Shown here one piece after another: positions 28,498 to 36,166 of a DNA stretch of 64,000 nucleotides (its first letter is position 1; every line of letters starts with the position of its first letter). The translations under genes were made by a program, and so were the position numbers. Where the stretch lies: the NCBI GenBank assembly GCA_002529645.1, contig NAEP01000044.1:1-64000 (forward strand), read 5' to 3'. Under the pieces are notes generated by a model, which saw only the letters and a list, made by a program, of their open reading frames with translations, did no database searches and was not told the DNA's origin. This stretch comes from Candidatus Lumbricidiphila eiseniae. Its GTDB lineage: Bacteria > Actinomycetota > Actinomycetes > Actinomycetales > Microbacteriaceae.

Positions 28498-30399
28498 CTA
28501 CTGTTTCTTCAACCGGGACGTCGCCCGCGCCCGCGCCGACTGCTCCAGCTCAACCTTGCGGATGCGCACTTTCTCCGGCGTCACCTCGACGCACTCGTCT
28601 TCGCGAGCAAACTCCAGGCACTCTTCGAGCGACAGCTGTCGTGGCGGTGTCATTGATTCGAAGTTGTCGGCGGTAGACGAGCGCATGTTCGTGAGTTTTT
28701 TTTCTTTCGTGATGTTGACGTCCATGTCGTCGGCGCGGGAGTTCTCGCCAATAACCATGCCCTCGTAGACCTCTTCGGTCGGGTTGACGAAAAAACTCAT
28801 CCGTTCCTGCAGCGCGATGATCGCAAACGGAGTGACAACACCGGAGCGGTCGGCGACAATTGATCCGTTGTTGCGGGTCACGATTTGTCCAGCCCAAGCC
28901 TCATACCCGTGCGAGATGGCGTTCGCGATACCGGTGCCGCGAGTGGTGGTGAGGAACTCGGTGCGGAAGCCGATGAGACCACGGCTGGGGACGATGAACT
29001 CCATGCGCACCCATCCGGTGCCGTGGTTGGACATGTTCTCCATCCGACCCTTGCGGGCGGCTAACAACTGCGTGATTGCACCGAGATAATCCTCGGGAGC
29101 ATCAATCGTGAGGTGTTCGTAGGGTTCGTGCGTCTTGCCGTCCACGACGCGGGTGACAACCTGCGGCTTACCCACGGTGAGTTCGAACCCTTCCCGACGC
29201 ATCTGTTCGACAAGAATCGCAAGCGCGAGCTCGCCACGGCCCTGCACCTCCCACGCATCCGGCCGACCGATATCGAGCACTCGCAGCGAGACATTTCCGA
29301 CGAGCTCGCGGTCGAGTCGGTCTTTCACCATCCGGGCGGTGAGCTTGTGCCCCCTCACCTTGCCAACCAGCGGCGAGGTGTTCGTGCCAATCGTCATCGA
29401 AATTGCGGGTTCATCCACCGAAATCGCGGGCAGCGGGCGCACATCGTCAATGTCGGCGAGAGTCTCACCGATCGTGATGTCATCGATTCCCGCGACGGCG
29501 ATGATGTCACCCGGCCCGGCCTCGTCAGCGGGATGGCGCTCCAGCGCCTTCGTCTTCAACAACTCCGTGATTCGAGCGGTTGTGTGCGAACCATCGTGAC
29601 GCACCCAGGCAACGGTTTGCCCCTTCTTCACGGTGCCGTTGAAGACGCGCAGCAGTGCGAGCCGACCGAGAAACGGGGAGGCGTCGAGATTGGTAACCCA
29701 CGCCTGGAACGGGGCATCCGGGTCATATTCCGGTGCGGGAATATGAGTGAGGATGGCGTCAAACAGCGGTTCGAGGTTCTCCGAGTCGGGCAGGCTGCCG
29801 TTCTCGGGTTTGTATGCTGATGCGCGGCCGGCCCTACCCGAGGCGTAGACGATCGGCACATTAAGGATCGCGTCGAGATCAAGGTCGGGTACATCGTCGG
29901 ACAGGTCGGAGGCGAGTCCGAGCAGCAGGTCTTGGCTTTCCGCAACGACCTCATCGATCCGGGCATCGGGGCGGTCGGTCTTATTGACAAGCAAAATAAC
30001 GGGCAGACGCGCTTCCAGGGCTTTTCGGAGCACGAAGCGGGTTTGCGGGAGAGGACCCTCCGAGGCATCCACCAACAGCACAACGCCGTCGACCATGGAG
30101 AGGCCGCGCTCCACCTCGCCACCAAAGTCAGCGTGACCGGGGGTGTCGATGACATTGATCGTGATCGGGCCCTCGGTGGCGTGCTGACCGTCGTATTCGA
30201 TCGCGGTGTTCTTCGCAAGAATCGTGATGCCCTTTTCGCGTTCGAGCTCGTTCGAGTCCATTGCCCGTTCATCAACATGCGCGTGCGCAGCAAACGAGTT
30301 GGTCTGTTTGAGCATCGCGTCGACGAGAGTGGTTTTGCCGTGGTCAACGTGCGCAACAATCGCCACGTTGCGCAGTGTGCTGCGGTGAGCCTTCGCCAT
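28498..30399 (-). CDS. typA: Translational GTPase TypA/BipA
   Basis: 633 residues. G1 [24 protein letters not shown] (G3) and NKTDRPDAR (G4) define the GTPase; the C-terminal half includes the TypA-specific region with [15 protein letters not shown] and [13 protein letters not shown] ribosome-associated GTPase acting in stress and low-temperature ribosome assembly. Normal length (about 610-640). It is followed by the fdxA cluster on the same strand after a 59-base gap. Confidence 0.95.
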   Translation of the reverse strand: MAKAHRSTLRNVAIVAHVDHGKTTLVDAMLKQTNSFAAHAHVDERAMDSNELEREKGITILAKNTAIEYDGQHATEGPITINVIDTPGHADFGGEVERGLSMVDGVVLLVDASEGPLPQTRFVLRKALEARLPVILLVNKTDRPDARIDEVVAESQDLLLGLASDLSDDVPDLDLDAILNVPIVYASGRAGRASAYKPENGSLPDSENLEPLFDAILTHIPAPEYDPDAPFQAWVTNLDASPFLGRLALLRVFNGTVKKGQTVAWVRHDGSHTTARITELLKTKALERHPADEAGPGDIIAVAGIDDITIGETLADIDDVRPLPAISVDEPAISMTIGTNTSPLVGKVRGHKLTARMVKDRLDRELVGNVSLRVLDIGRPDAWEVQGRGELALAILVEQMRREGFELTVGKPQVVTRVVDGKTHEPYEHLTIDAPEDYLGAITQLLAARKGRMENMSNHGTGWVRMEFIVPSRGLIGFRTEFLTTTRGTGIANAISHGYEAWAGQIVTRNNGSIVADRSGVVTPFAIIALQERMSFFVNPTEEVYEGMVIGENSRADDMDVNITKEKKLTNMRSSTADNFESMTPPRQLSLEECLEFAREDECVEVTPEKVRIRKVELEQSARARATSRLKKQ

Positions 30400-30473
30400 G
30401 GTGTCCTCCGGGCGCGCGGATGCCCGCGGCGATTAGGGTGGGATATCGCCCGGAAACAGGGCGTTGTCCCAGT

Positions 30474-30932
30474 CTACCGTCCGGGTGATAGGTCAGCGGT
30501 TGCGTCGGCCCGGTCTTGAACGTGGGTGTCATGGGTGGGGACGATCACGATCGCACCCGCTGTCGTGAGCGTGCGAAGTAGATCAATAATGTTGTCACCG
30601 TTGCGATCATCCAACGACGCGGTAGGTTCATCAACAAAAACAATCTCGGGATGGTGCAGAAGAAAATTCTGGAACATGAACCCAAACGAACGGCGAAACA
30701 ATAGGCGCCGCTGCTTACCGCGCGATGACACGGATGCACCGTTGTACGCCACCATCCCCTCGGTAAGTGGCTCCAGCAGGCCAAGACAGTTCAGAAGCAT
30801 TGTCTTACCTACCTCCGACGGACCAACGAGCGCCGTGATCGTTCCCGGCGAGAACTCAACATCAAGACCAGACCAGAGAATTCTCGTACCGATTCTCTTC
30901 CCCAACCCCGAACCGGTCAGTGGATCTACCAC
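30474..30932 (-). pseudogene. Broken copy of the bacteriocin ABC ATPase (internal deletion)
   Basis: The frame is homologous along its length to the ATPase at 33774 ([39 protein letters not shown]). About 65 residues are missing between FMFQNF and LLHHPEIVFVDEP, which removes the Q-loop neighbourhood and the LSGGEQQR signature. Walker A is also damaged (GPSEVGKTM in place of GPSGAGKTT). It cannot be an active ATPase. With the IS30 relic beside it, this is the remnant of a second bacteriocin cassette in opposite orientation. Confidence 0.85.
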
Positions 30933-30989
30933 CCAGAACCTGCGCCACCGTCAGTTGTGGCAGTACCTAATGCACAGTTGTCTGTGGCG

Positions 30990-31131
30990 ATGGACAACGG
31001 CGCTCAAGATGTATCGCCACCATGAACTTGTCACTCGGTGGGGCACGGGCACCTACTTCGCTGACCCCTACACCGCATGGCGACGCGGAACTAATGAGCA
31101 CCACAACGCTCGGATCCGACGCTACCTATTT
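30990..31131 (+). pseudogene. IS30-family transposase C-terminal relic
   Basis: MDNGA in one frame and then, one base shifted, HHELVTRW GTGTYFADPYTAWRRG and TNEHHNARIRRYL follow the order of the IS30 catalytic core (DNG, FADPY-x-W-RG, NENTNGLLRQYFP in intact members). Only about 45 codons remain and the frame is broken. It lies just upstream of the bacteriocin gene, suggesting IS-mediated arrangement of the cassette. Confidence 0.7.
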
Positions 31132-31282
31132 CTCTCGAGCAGTGTTGGTTCTGCCAGCTTTCACAGCGACACTGTGTGCTGCGAGCACCTGCGTGAACCT
31201 TTTTGTAGATGCGGACATTACTAAGTGTGGGTCCGTTTCATCCGAACCGGACCGAAGCGCAAGAAGCACGAAGGGAATCACT

Positions 31283-31603
31283 GTGCGATTCGGAAACAGA
31301 GTCAGAAGCAAGAGCCTCGTGGTTGGTGTAGTAGCTGCGGCGCTCGTTCTCGGTGGCGTGAGCGCCGCCTCGGCCACAACCTCGTATCCCGAGGGCGGCA
31401 CGTGGCATTACGGAACCAACGGCAGCTTCGTCTACTCAAACTATTTCCACGCCCGACGTTGGCACTCAGCGACTGTGGAAAACTGCGACAGAGTGCGGTT
31501 GGCTAAATCGATCGCCCGCCCAGGATTGTGGGCGAGCGCGCGGAGCTATGGAGGTTGCCCCGTCAAGGGTCGGGTTGACCACGCATATTATAACGTCTGG
31601 TAG
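31283..31603 (+). CDS. Lactococcin 972-family bacteriocin precursor
   Basis: 106 residues from GTG 31283 with AAGGGA 7 bases upstream. A Sec signal peptide ends at ASA (residues 29-31). The mature part of about 75 residues carries the family signature: GGTWHYG, YSNYFHARRWHSATV, GLWASA and the terminal YYNVW. Lactococcin 972 binds lipid II and blocks septum formation. Unlike the founder it has two cysteines (68 and 92), which could form a disulfide. Followed by a hairpin and the dedicated membrane protein and ABC ATPase. Confidence 0.9.
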   Translation: MRFGNRVRSKSLVVGVVAAALVLGGVSAASATTSYPEGGTWHYGTNGSFVYSNYFHARRWHSATVENCDRVRLAKSIARPGLWASARSYGGCPVKGRVDHAYYNVW

Positions 31604-31622
31604 GTTTTTCAGCGCGATAGAG

Positions 31623-31659
31623 CTGGGTCCGTGCAATGCTTTATCCAGCACGGGCCCAG
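31623..31659 (+). terminator. Attenuator/terminator between bacteriocin and immunity genes
   Basis: CTGGGTCCGTGC (31623-31634) pairs with GCACGGGCCCAG (31648-31659), 12 bp with one G-U, 13-base loop, followed by a T-rich run (TTCCGTTGTGTTTTG). It would end most transcripts after the precursor gene and let a fraction through to the immunity genes. Confidence 0.7.
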
Positions 31660-31694
31660 TTCCGTTGTGTTTTGTCGATGAGGAAAGGTCTCTT

Positions 31695-33692
31695 GTGCAT
31701 GCGCTGTTGAAGGTTGCGATCTGCGTCGAATTATTGATCGTGGGGCTCCACGGTTTCTCCGACGCGGAAGGAAGCGCAAGGCTGTACCCGTTTGGTGCTA
31801 CAGCGCTGATAGATATCCGTGCTGTTCCGCAAGTGGATGATGTTGGTGAGCGATTTGTTGCTGCTAGTGAACGAGAGTCGGTTCCGCTGGGGCGCATTCG
31901 GTATTCGACGACACCGTCTGGAACGGTGCAAACGATTGCTCTTACCCCTTCGGCGGTTGGTGTGATTGCTCAGAAAGACCGCGAACGAGTCTTCGGATTC
32001 ACCACCCCCGTCACGACCACCACCGTTTTTGGTAGCGGTGATGAGGTGGTTGGTCGGTGGGTGAGTTTTGGCACGGAAGCCCAAACCGCGGCTCTTGTTA
32101 CGCGACTTACAGATGAAGGTTTCACCGTCGAAGCGCTCACTGAGTCTGACGCGTTACGGAGTAGTTCACTCCTGGAAAATCTTCCGAGTCGAGTGATTGA
32201 GGTGGCGGGGTTGCTTGCTGTCTTTGTGGCGGGAATTGTGTCCTCGGCACGGGCGACACGGGTGCGGGCCATCCGGCAACTTTTTGGTGCACGAGCGGCA
32301 CGAACTGTTGCACAGGAAGCGGGAGTCACCGTCGGGTTCACTGCGATTGCGGGGTTCGTTGCGCTTGTGGTGTGGGGGGTTGCTGCAGTGGTGGGGTGGG
32401 GTGGACGGGATAGTTTTACCGGGCCTGGTCTTTTTGTTGTGATTCCGATCATTATCGCTGCGGTGTGCTGCGCAGTGATGTGTGTTGCAGCTTCCGGGAT
32501 TGCGGCATCGGTTGTGCGACGGATCACTGATCAAGTCGCGGGGAAGCGGCCATTGAGGCTTATTCAGGTCGTTTCAACGGGTGTATTTATTATGGTCATT
32601 ATCGGTGCGTTTATGGGAATAGAACGAATGGCAGAATCGACCCAGAAGTTGAACGGCGCCCTCCACGTGCAAAATCTCTGGCAGTCAGAACCAGAGGCCC
32701 GAGCGGTCAGCATTAGAGGGGTCAGTGATGAGTTCGTCGATGAGAGACTGCCGAACTGGGCACGGATGGTTCGTCAGTTCGCCTCGGAAAACCTCATCCT
32801 CCTCTCGTATTTGCAGGATCAATGCAGTACCGCCTATGCGGGACAGTGCTTTTTCGTTGACCGAGGCTACCTTGACCGCACACCCATTAGGGCTGCTGAT
32901 GGCACACGCATCAGCCCGACCGGTGCCTTAGCAAAAGCATATTTACCACCCTCTTTTACCGGGGAAAATTCGGAGATCAATAAGGACATTGCCGAGCTTC
33001 TCATATTTCTGAGAGGTCGTCTAAGCGGTGAAGCTGGAAGCGGCTCATCCACTCTTCCGCCCGGAGCGGTTGCCGAGCCCGGTGTGCTTGCACCGGATCA
33101 AACTCTTCCGGTTTATAGTAGCCGATACCGACCCGGTGAGGAAACAGTGACGGATCCCCTCCTGATCGTGCTGGACGATGAAGCGTATGCAGGGGATATT
33201 TCTCTGGACGCATCGAGTTCTGGCATGCTCATTTTCTTCACACCCAGCGACACGCTGGAACGGGCGGTAGATCGAGCGGGAATTCGCCCTCTCGTATTCA
33301 GTATCGATCGGCCAGCTAATCTTGCTGCCTCAGAAGCAATCCAGGCACGCGCTGCGCTGCTTCGTGAAGGCATCATCCTAGCCTCGGGCCTTATTATCGC
33401 ATTCGCGCTGCTGTTTCTACTCAGCGCAGCGTACGTTGAACGACAACGAAAACCACTGTTCCTCAGTTATCTACACGGCCAGAGCTTCCTGCGTCGCTAC
33501 GCCGGTTACCTGACCTTCCTCACCGCAATCGTCACACTCGGGGTACTGCTCTCGGTCGGGATCAGGATGAGTCCTCACATCGAGTCACTCTCCGGACGGG
33601 CAGCGCTTGGTGTTGTATTTGTCCTCGCCACAATCCCGTTGCTCGCCACGAACGAACGCCGATTCCGCGCCGATTTCCTCAAACACCCCTAA
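31695..33692 (+). CDS. Bacteriocin-associated integral membrane (immunity) protein
   Basis: 665 residues from GTG 31695 (GAGGAAAGG 6 bases upstream). One N-terminal helix, an extracytoplasmic domain of about 140 residues, four helices around residues 165-310, a second large external domain (about 315-545), and three C-terminal helices. This is the layout of the bacteriocin-associated membrane protein that accompanies lactococcin 972 (a MacB-like permease half). With the ATPase at 33774 it should form an ABC exporter giving self-immunity. A run of SGEAGSGSS marks a flexible external loop. Confidence 0.8.
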   Translation: MHALLKVAICVELLIVGLHGFSDAEGSARLYPFGATALIDIRAVPQVDDVGERFVAASERESVPLGRIRYSTTPSGTVQTIALTPSAVGVIAQKDRERVFGFTTPVTTTTVFGSGDEVVGRWVSFGTEAQTAALVTRLTDEGFTVEALTESDALRSSSLLENLPSRVIEVAGLLAVFVAGIVSSARATRVRAIRQLFGARAARTVAQEAGVTVGFTAIAGFVALVVWGVAAVVGWGGRDSFTGPGLFVVIPIIIAAVCCAVMCVAASGIAASVVRRITDQVAGKRPLRLIQVVSTGVFIMVIIGAFMGIERMAESTQKLNGALHVQNLWQSEPEARAVSIRGVSDEFVDERLPNWARMVRQFASENLILLSYLQDQCSTAYAGQCFFVDRGYLDRTPIRAADGTRISPTGALAKAYLPPSFTGENSEINKDIAELLIFLRGRLSGEAGSGSSTLPPGAVAEPGVLAPDQTLPVYSSRYRPGEETVTDPLLIVLDDEAYAGDISLDASSSGMLIFFTPSDTLERAVDRAGIRPLVFSIDRPANLAASEAIQARAALLREGIILASGLIIAFALLFLLSAAYVERQRKPLFLSYLHGQSFLRRYAGYLTFLTAIVTLGVLLSVGIRMSPHIESLSGRAALGVVFVLATIPLLATNERRFRADFLKHP

Positions 33693-33745
33693 GAACCCAC
33701 CCGTGCAAGCCCTCAAAACTAAGACAAGCCTCAGCACCTGTTAGT

Positions 33746-35152
33746 TCAACACTCATGAGAAGGAACGCACCGCATGACTGACGCCATCCACGATCTTCCG
33801 CTCGCTACCGCGCCGGGACCACTAACCGGCTCTGGGTTGGGAAAGAAAATCGGCACAAAGTCCTTATGGTCGGGACTCAACGCCACGTTTCTGCCCGGAA
33901 CGATCACAGCGCTTGTCGGCCCCTCGGGTGCGGGTAAAACGACCCTGCTCAACTGTTTGGGTCTGCTGGAACCGCTCACCGAGGGAACGCTCACGTATAA
34001 CGGGACATCCATCTCAGCACACGGTAGACAACGGCGTTCGCTGTTCCGCCACTCGTTCGGGTTCATGTTCCAGAATTTCGGCCTCATAGAACAGTGGGAT
34101 GTCTCGGACAACCTCACCATCCCCTTACGGGCAGGTCGGGTGCCAAGGCATGAGCGTGCCCGGCGCATCACAAGCGCTCTCGCGGTGGTTGGGCTGACCG
34201 GTCGGGACAGGGATCCTGTGCATGTGCTCTCGGGAGGTGAGCAACAGCGAGTCGCGTTCGCGCGGCTGCTTCTACACCAACCGGAGGTTGTTTTCGTTGA
34301 CGAACCCACCGCATCGCTGGACGAGTTCAACGCCGACACCATCATTGACCTGCTCCGCACACTCACTACCGCCGGTGCCATCATCATCGTCTCCACCCAC
34401 GACACCCACGTCCGCGATCGCGCTGACGCAACCATTGACCTATCAACTGGACGGTAGACCGGCGCACCCCTCCGTTTCCAGGGACGCCTCAGGCTTCTTC
34501 CGCATCCCGCACGCTCGGATTTACGGACATTCCCGTTCCGGTTGTCTACGCCTATGCCTTCCGCATCCCGCACGCTCGGATTTACGAGTTCTATCGGCAT
34601 ACCCAGATCAGTCAGTGTGGTTCGGAGTTGTTGGCGAGCTCGATGTAACCGCGATTTTACGGTTCCCAGCGGAAGATCAAGGGCGGCAGCGGCAGCGGCG
34701 AGCGGAAGCTCACTAACCAAACAAAGCTCGACAACGACACGATCACCTGGCACGAGGGAATCCAGAGCCTGCGCAAGCAGTCTGCGACACAACTGCCCAT
34801 CCAGAAACGCGTCAACATACTCGGCGTGATCCTCCTGAAACTGGGGGGATGGAAGCCGGGCGAGCATCCGTTCATACCGACGCTGTGACCGCATCTGGTT
34901 AGAGGCAACATTCCTGGTTACGGCCAGAAGCCACGGAAGGAGTGAGCCATCCACAATTCGGGTACGCTCGCGAAGCCGCCAAGCCTCACCGAGCACAATC
35001 GCAACAACATCTTCCACGTCCGCAGTGTTACCGGTGTGGCGGAGGGCTGCCCGGAAGAGACAGGCCCGGTGGCGATTATAGAACACAGCGAAGGCACGTT
35101 CGGTGCCTGACCTTACCTTCAACCACAGCGTCGCATCAGACTCTTGCTCCAT
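33746..35152 (-). CDS. ECF sigma factor with lost stop, running antisense through the ATPase gene
   Basis: Residues 1-185 are a normal ECF sigma factor: region 2 (AFAVFYNRHRACLFRAALRHTGNTADVEDVVAIVLGEAW cut short here), LPWLLAVTRNVASNQMRSQRR, and region 4 (LPLAAAAAALDLPLGTVKSRLHRARQQLR). The frame then continues to 33746, 468 residues in all, the last 240 or so antisense to the ABC ATPase. A 61-base insertion at 34497-34586 shifts the frame; without it the protein would end VRDAEEA at a TGA (34489-34491) after exactly 200 residues. It probably regulates the bacteriocin genes by position. Activity with the long tail is uncertain. Confidence 0.8.
   Translation of the reverse strand: MEQESDATLWLKVRSGTERAFAVFYNRHRACLFRAALRHTGNTADVEDVVAIVLGEAWRLRERTRIVDGSLLPWLLAVTRNVASNQMRSQRRYERMLARLPSPQFQEDHAEYVDAFLDGQLCRRLLAQALDSLVPGDRVVVELCLVSELPLAAAAAALDLPLGTVKSRLHRARQQLRTTLTDLGMPIELVNPSVRDAEGIGVDNRNGNVRKSERAGCGRSLRRPWKRRGAPVYRPVDRSMVASARSRTWVSWVETMMMAPAVVSVRSRSMMVSALNSSSDAVGSSTKTTSGWCRSSRANATRCCSPPESTCTGSLSRPVSPTTARALVMRRARSCLGTRPARKGMVRLSETSHCSMRPKFWNMNPNEWRNSERRCLPCAEMDVPLYVSVPSVSGSSRPKQLSRVVLPAPEGPTSAVIVPGRNVALSPDHKDFVPIFFPNPEPVSGPGAVASGRSWMASVMRCVPSHEC
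33774..34457 (+). CDS. Lactococcin 972-type ABC transporter ATP-binding protein
   Basis: 227 residues. Walker A GPSGAGKTT (49-57), Q-loop Gln100, signature LSGGEQQR (152-159), Walker B VVFVDEP (172-178) and H-loop His209 (STHDTHV) are all intact. It resembles LolD/MacB-type ATPases and the TIGR-type lactococcin 972 ATPase. It follows the membrane protein by 81 bases and completes the immunity/export pair. The opposite strand is open over the whole gene because the sigma-factor frame runs through it (see 33746). Confidence 0.9.
   Translation: MTDAIHDLPLATAPGPLTGSGLGKKIGTKSLWSGLNATFLPGTITALVGPSGAGKTTLLNCLGLLEPLTEGTLTYNGTSISAHGRQRRSLFRHSFGFMFQNFGLIEQWDVSDNLTIPLRAGRVPRHERARRITSALAVVGLTGRDRDPVHVLSGGEQQRVAFARLLLHQPEVVFVDEPTASLDEFNADTIIDLLRTLTTAGAIIIVSTHDTHVRDRADATIDLSTGR
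34497..34586. repeat. Direct repeat pair 29/32/29, period 61, inside sigma-factor 3' end
   Basis: 34497-34525 and 34558-34586 are identical over 29 bases (CTTCCGCATCCCGCACGC...). The 32 bases between them are unrelated to either flank. Deleting one copy plus the spacer rejoins the sigma-factor frame to a TGA stop, which shows that the 61 bases were inserted with duplication of the target. Confidence 0.95.
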
Positions 35153-35393
35153 AAACCGGCCTTTCTGCTCGGTTCTTCAAACGACCCAGACTGAGCCGCT
35201 CACGCTCACAGCTGACGTGTAATACTTCATGCTTGATTCCTATAACCAGATACTAGTCTGTGGTTGTTTGGCTAAACAATACCCAAGTTTTGAAATCAAC
35301 ATGTCGGTGTCCCGTTCACAGTCACCCATGCTGGAATCACCCTCGCCGCTATAACAGAACCAGTCACAAAAGGAGCCGTGCCACAATGGCGGG

Positions 35394-36161
35394 ATGACCC
35401 GTGCCACCCGACTGAGGACCGAGATCGTCATCGTGCTGGGGCTTTCGCTCGGGGCATCCGCGGTGTACTCGATCGTGTCGCTCATTGCTGCGCTGGCCTC
35501 CGACACCTCACTCGCGAACCAGAGTGTTGCGCTCAACCCCTCGCGGTCAACCCGTCAGTGGCTGGATGCTACCTACCAGTTTCTCGGCCCCTTCTTCGAA
35601 CTTTTCGCAGTGGCCCTCGCGCTCTATCTACTCTCGTTGAACGGGCGCAACCCGTTCCGGCAGATTGGCTGTGACCGGGCACGACCCTGGTGGGATGTGG
35701 TGATCGGCTGGCTGCTCGTCGCGGTGGTGGGAGTGCCGGGGCTTGCGCTCTACGCTGCCGGGCGTGCACTCGGAATAACGAAGGCGGTCGAGGCATCCAG
35801 CAGCATCTCGGACTGGTTGTGGTGGACGGTGCCGATTCTTGTGTTCCGGGCTCTTGTTGCGGCGCTCAGCGAAGAAATTATTGTCGTCGGATATCTGTGC
35901 ACACGGCTCCGTGAACTCGGGGTTGGCTGGTGGGCGACGATCATTGGAGCGGCAATTCTGCGCGGCAGTTATCACCTCTATCAGGGCATTGGACCGTTCG
36001 TGGGCAACGTAATAATGGGGGTTCTGTGCGGTTGGTGTTACCGTCGATGGGGGCGAGTTATGCCGCTTGTCATCGCCCACACCCTGCTCGATGTGCTCTC
36101 GTTTGTGGGATACCCGCTCGCGGTTGCATGGTGGCCCGCGGTGTTTACTGCAAGCAGATGA
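35394..36161 (+). CDS. CPBP (CAAX/Abi) family intramembrane metalloprotease
   Basis: 255 residues with about seven membrane helices. The glutamate pair in ALSEEIIVVGYL, the arginine/histidine motif in RGSYHLYQG and the later histidine in IAHTLLD are the conserved metal-binding residues of the CPBP family (Rce1-like). Roles in bacteria include bacteriocin self-immunity and maturation; the position just beyond the bacteriocin cassette and sigma factor makes such a link possible but unproven. It converges on gcvP with 5 bases between. Confidence 0.85.
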   Translation: MTRATRLRTEIVIVLGLSLGASAVYSIVSLIAALASDTSLANQSVALNPSRSTRQWLDATYQFLGPFFELFAVALALYLLSLNGRNPFRQIGCDRARPWWDVVIGWLLVAVVGVPGLALYAAGRALGITKAVEASSSISDWLWWTVPILVFRALVAALSEEIIVVGYLCTRLRELGVGWWATIIGAAILRGSYHLYQGIGPFVGNVIMGVLCGWCYRRWGRVMPLVIAHTLLDVLSFVGYPLAVAWWPAVFTASR

Positions 36162-36166
36162 GGGCA

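Noticed and set aside
34497..34618. Simple 61-bp tandem duplication
   Set aside because: The 32 bases after the second copy do not resemble the spacer, and those before the first copy do not either, so only the 29-base part is duplicated.
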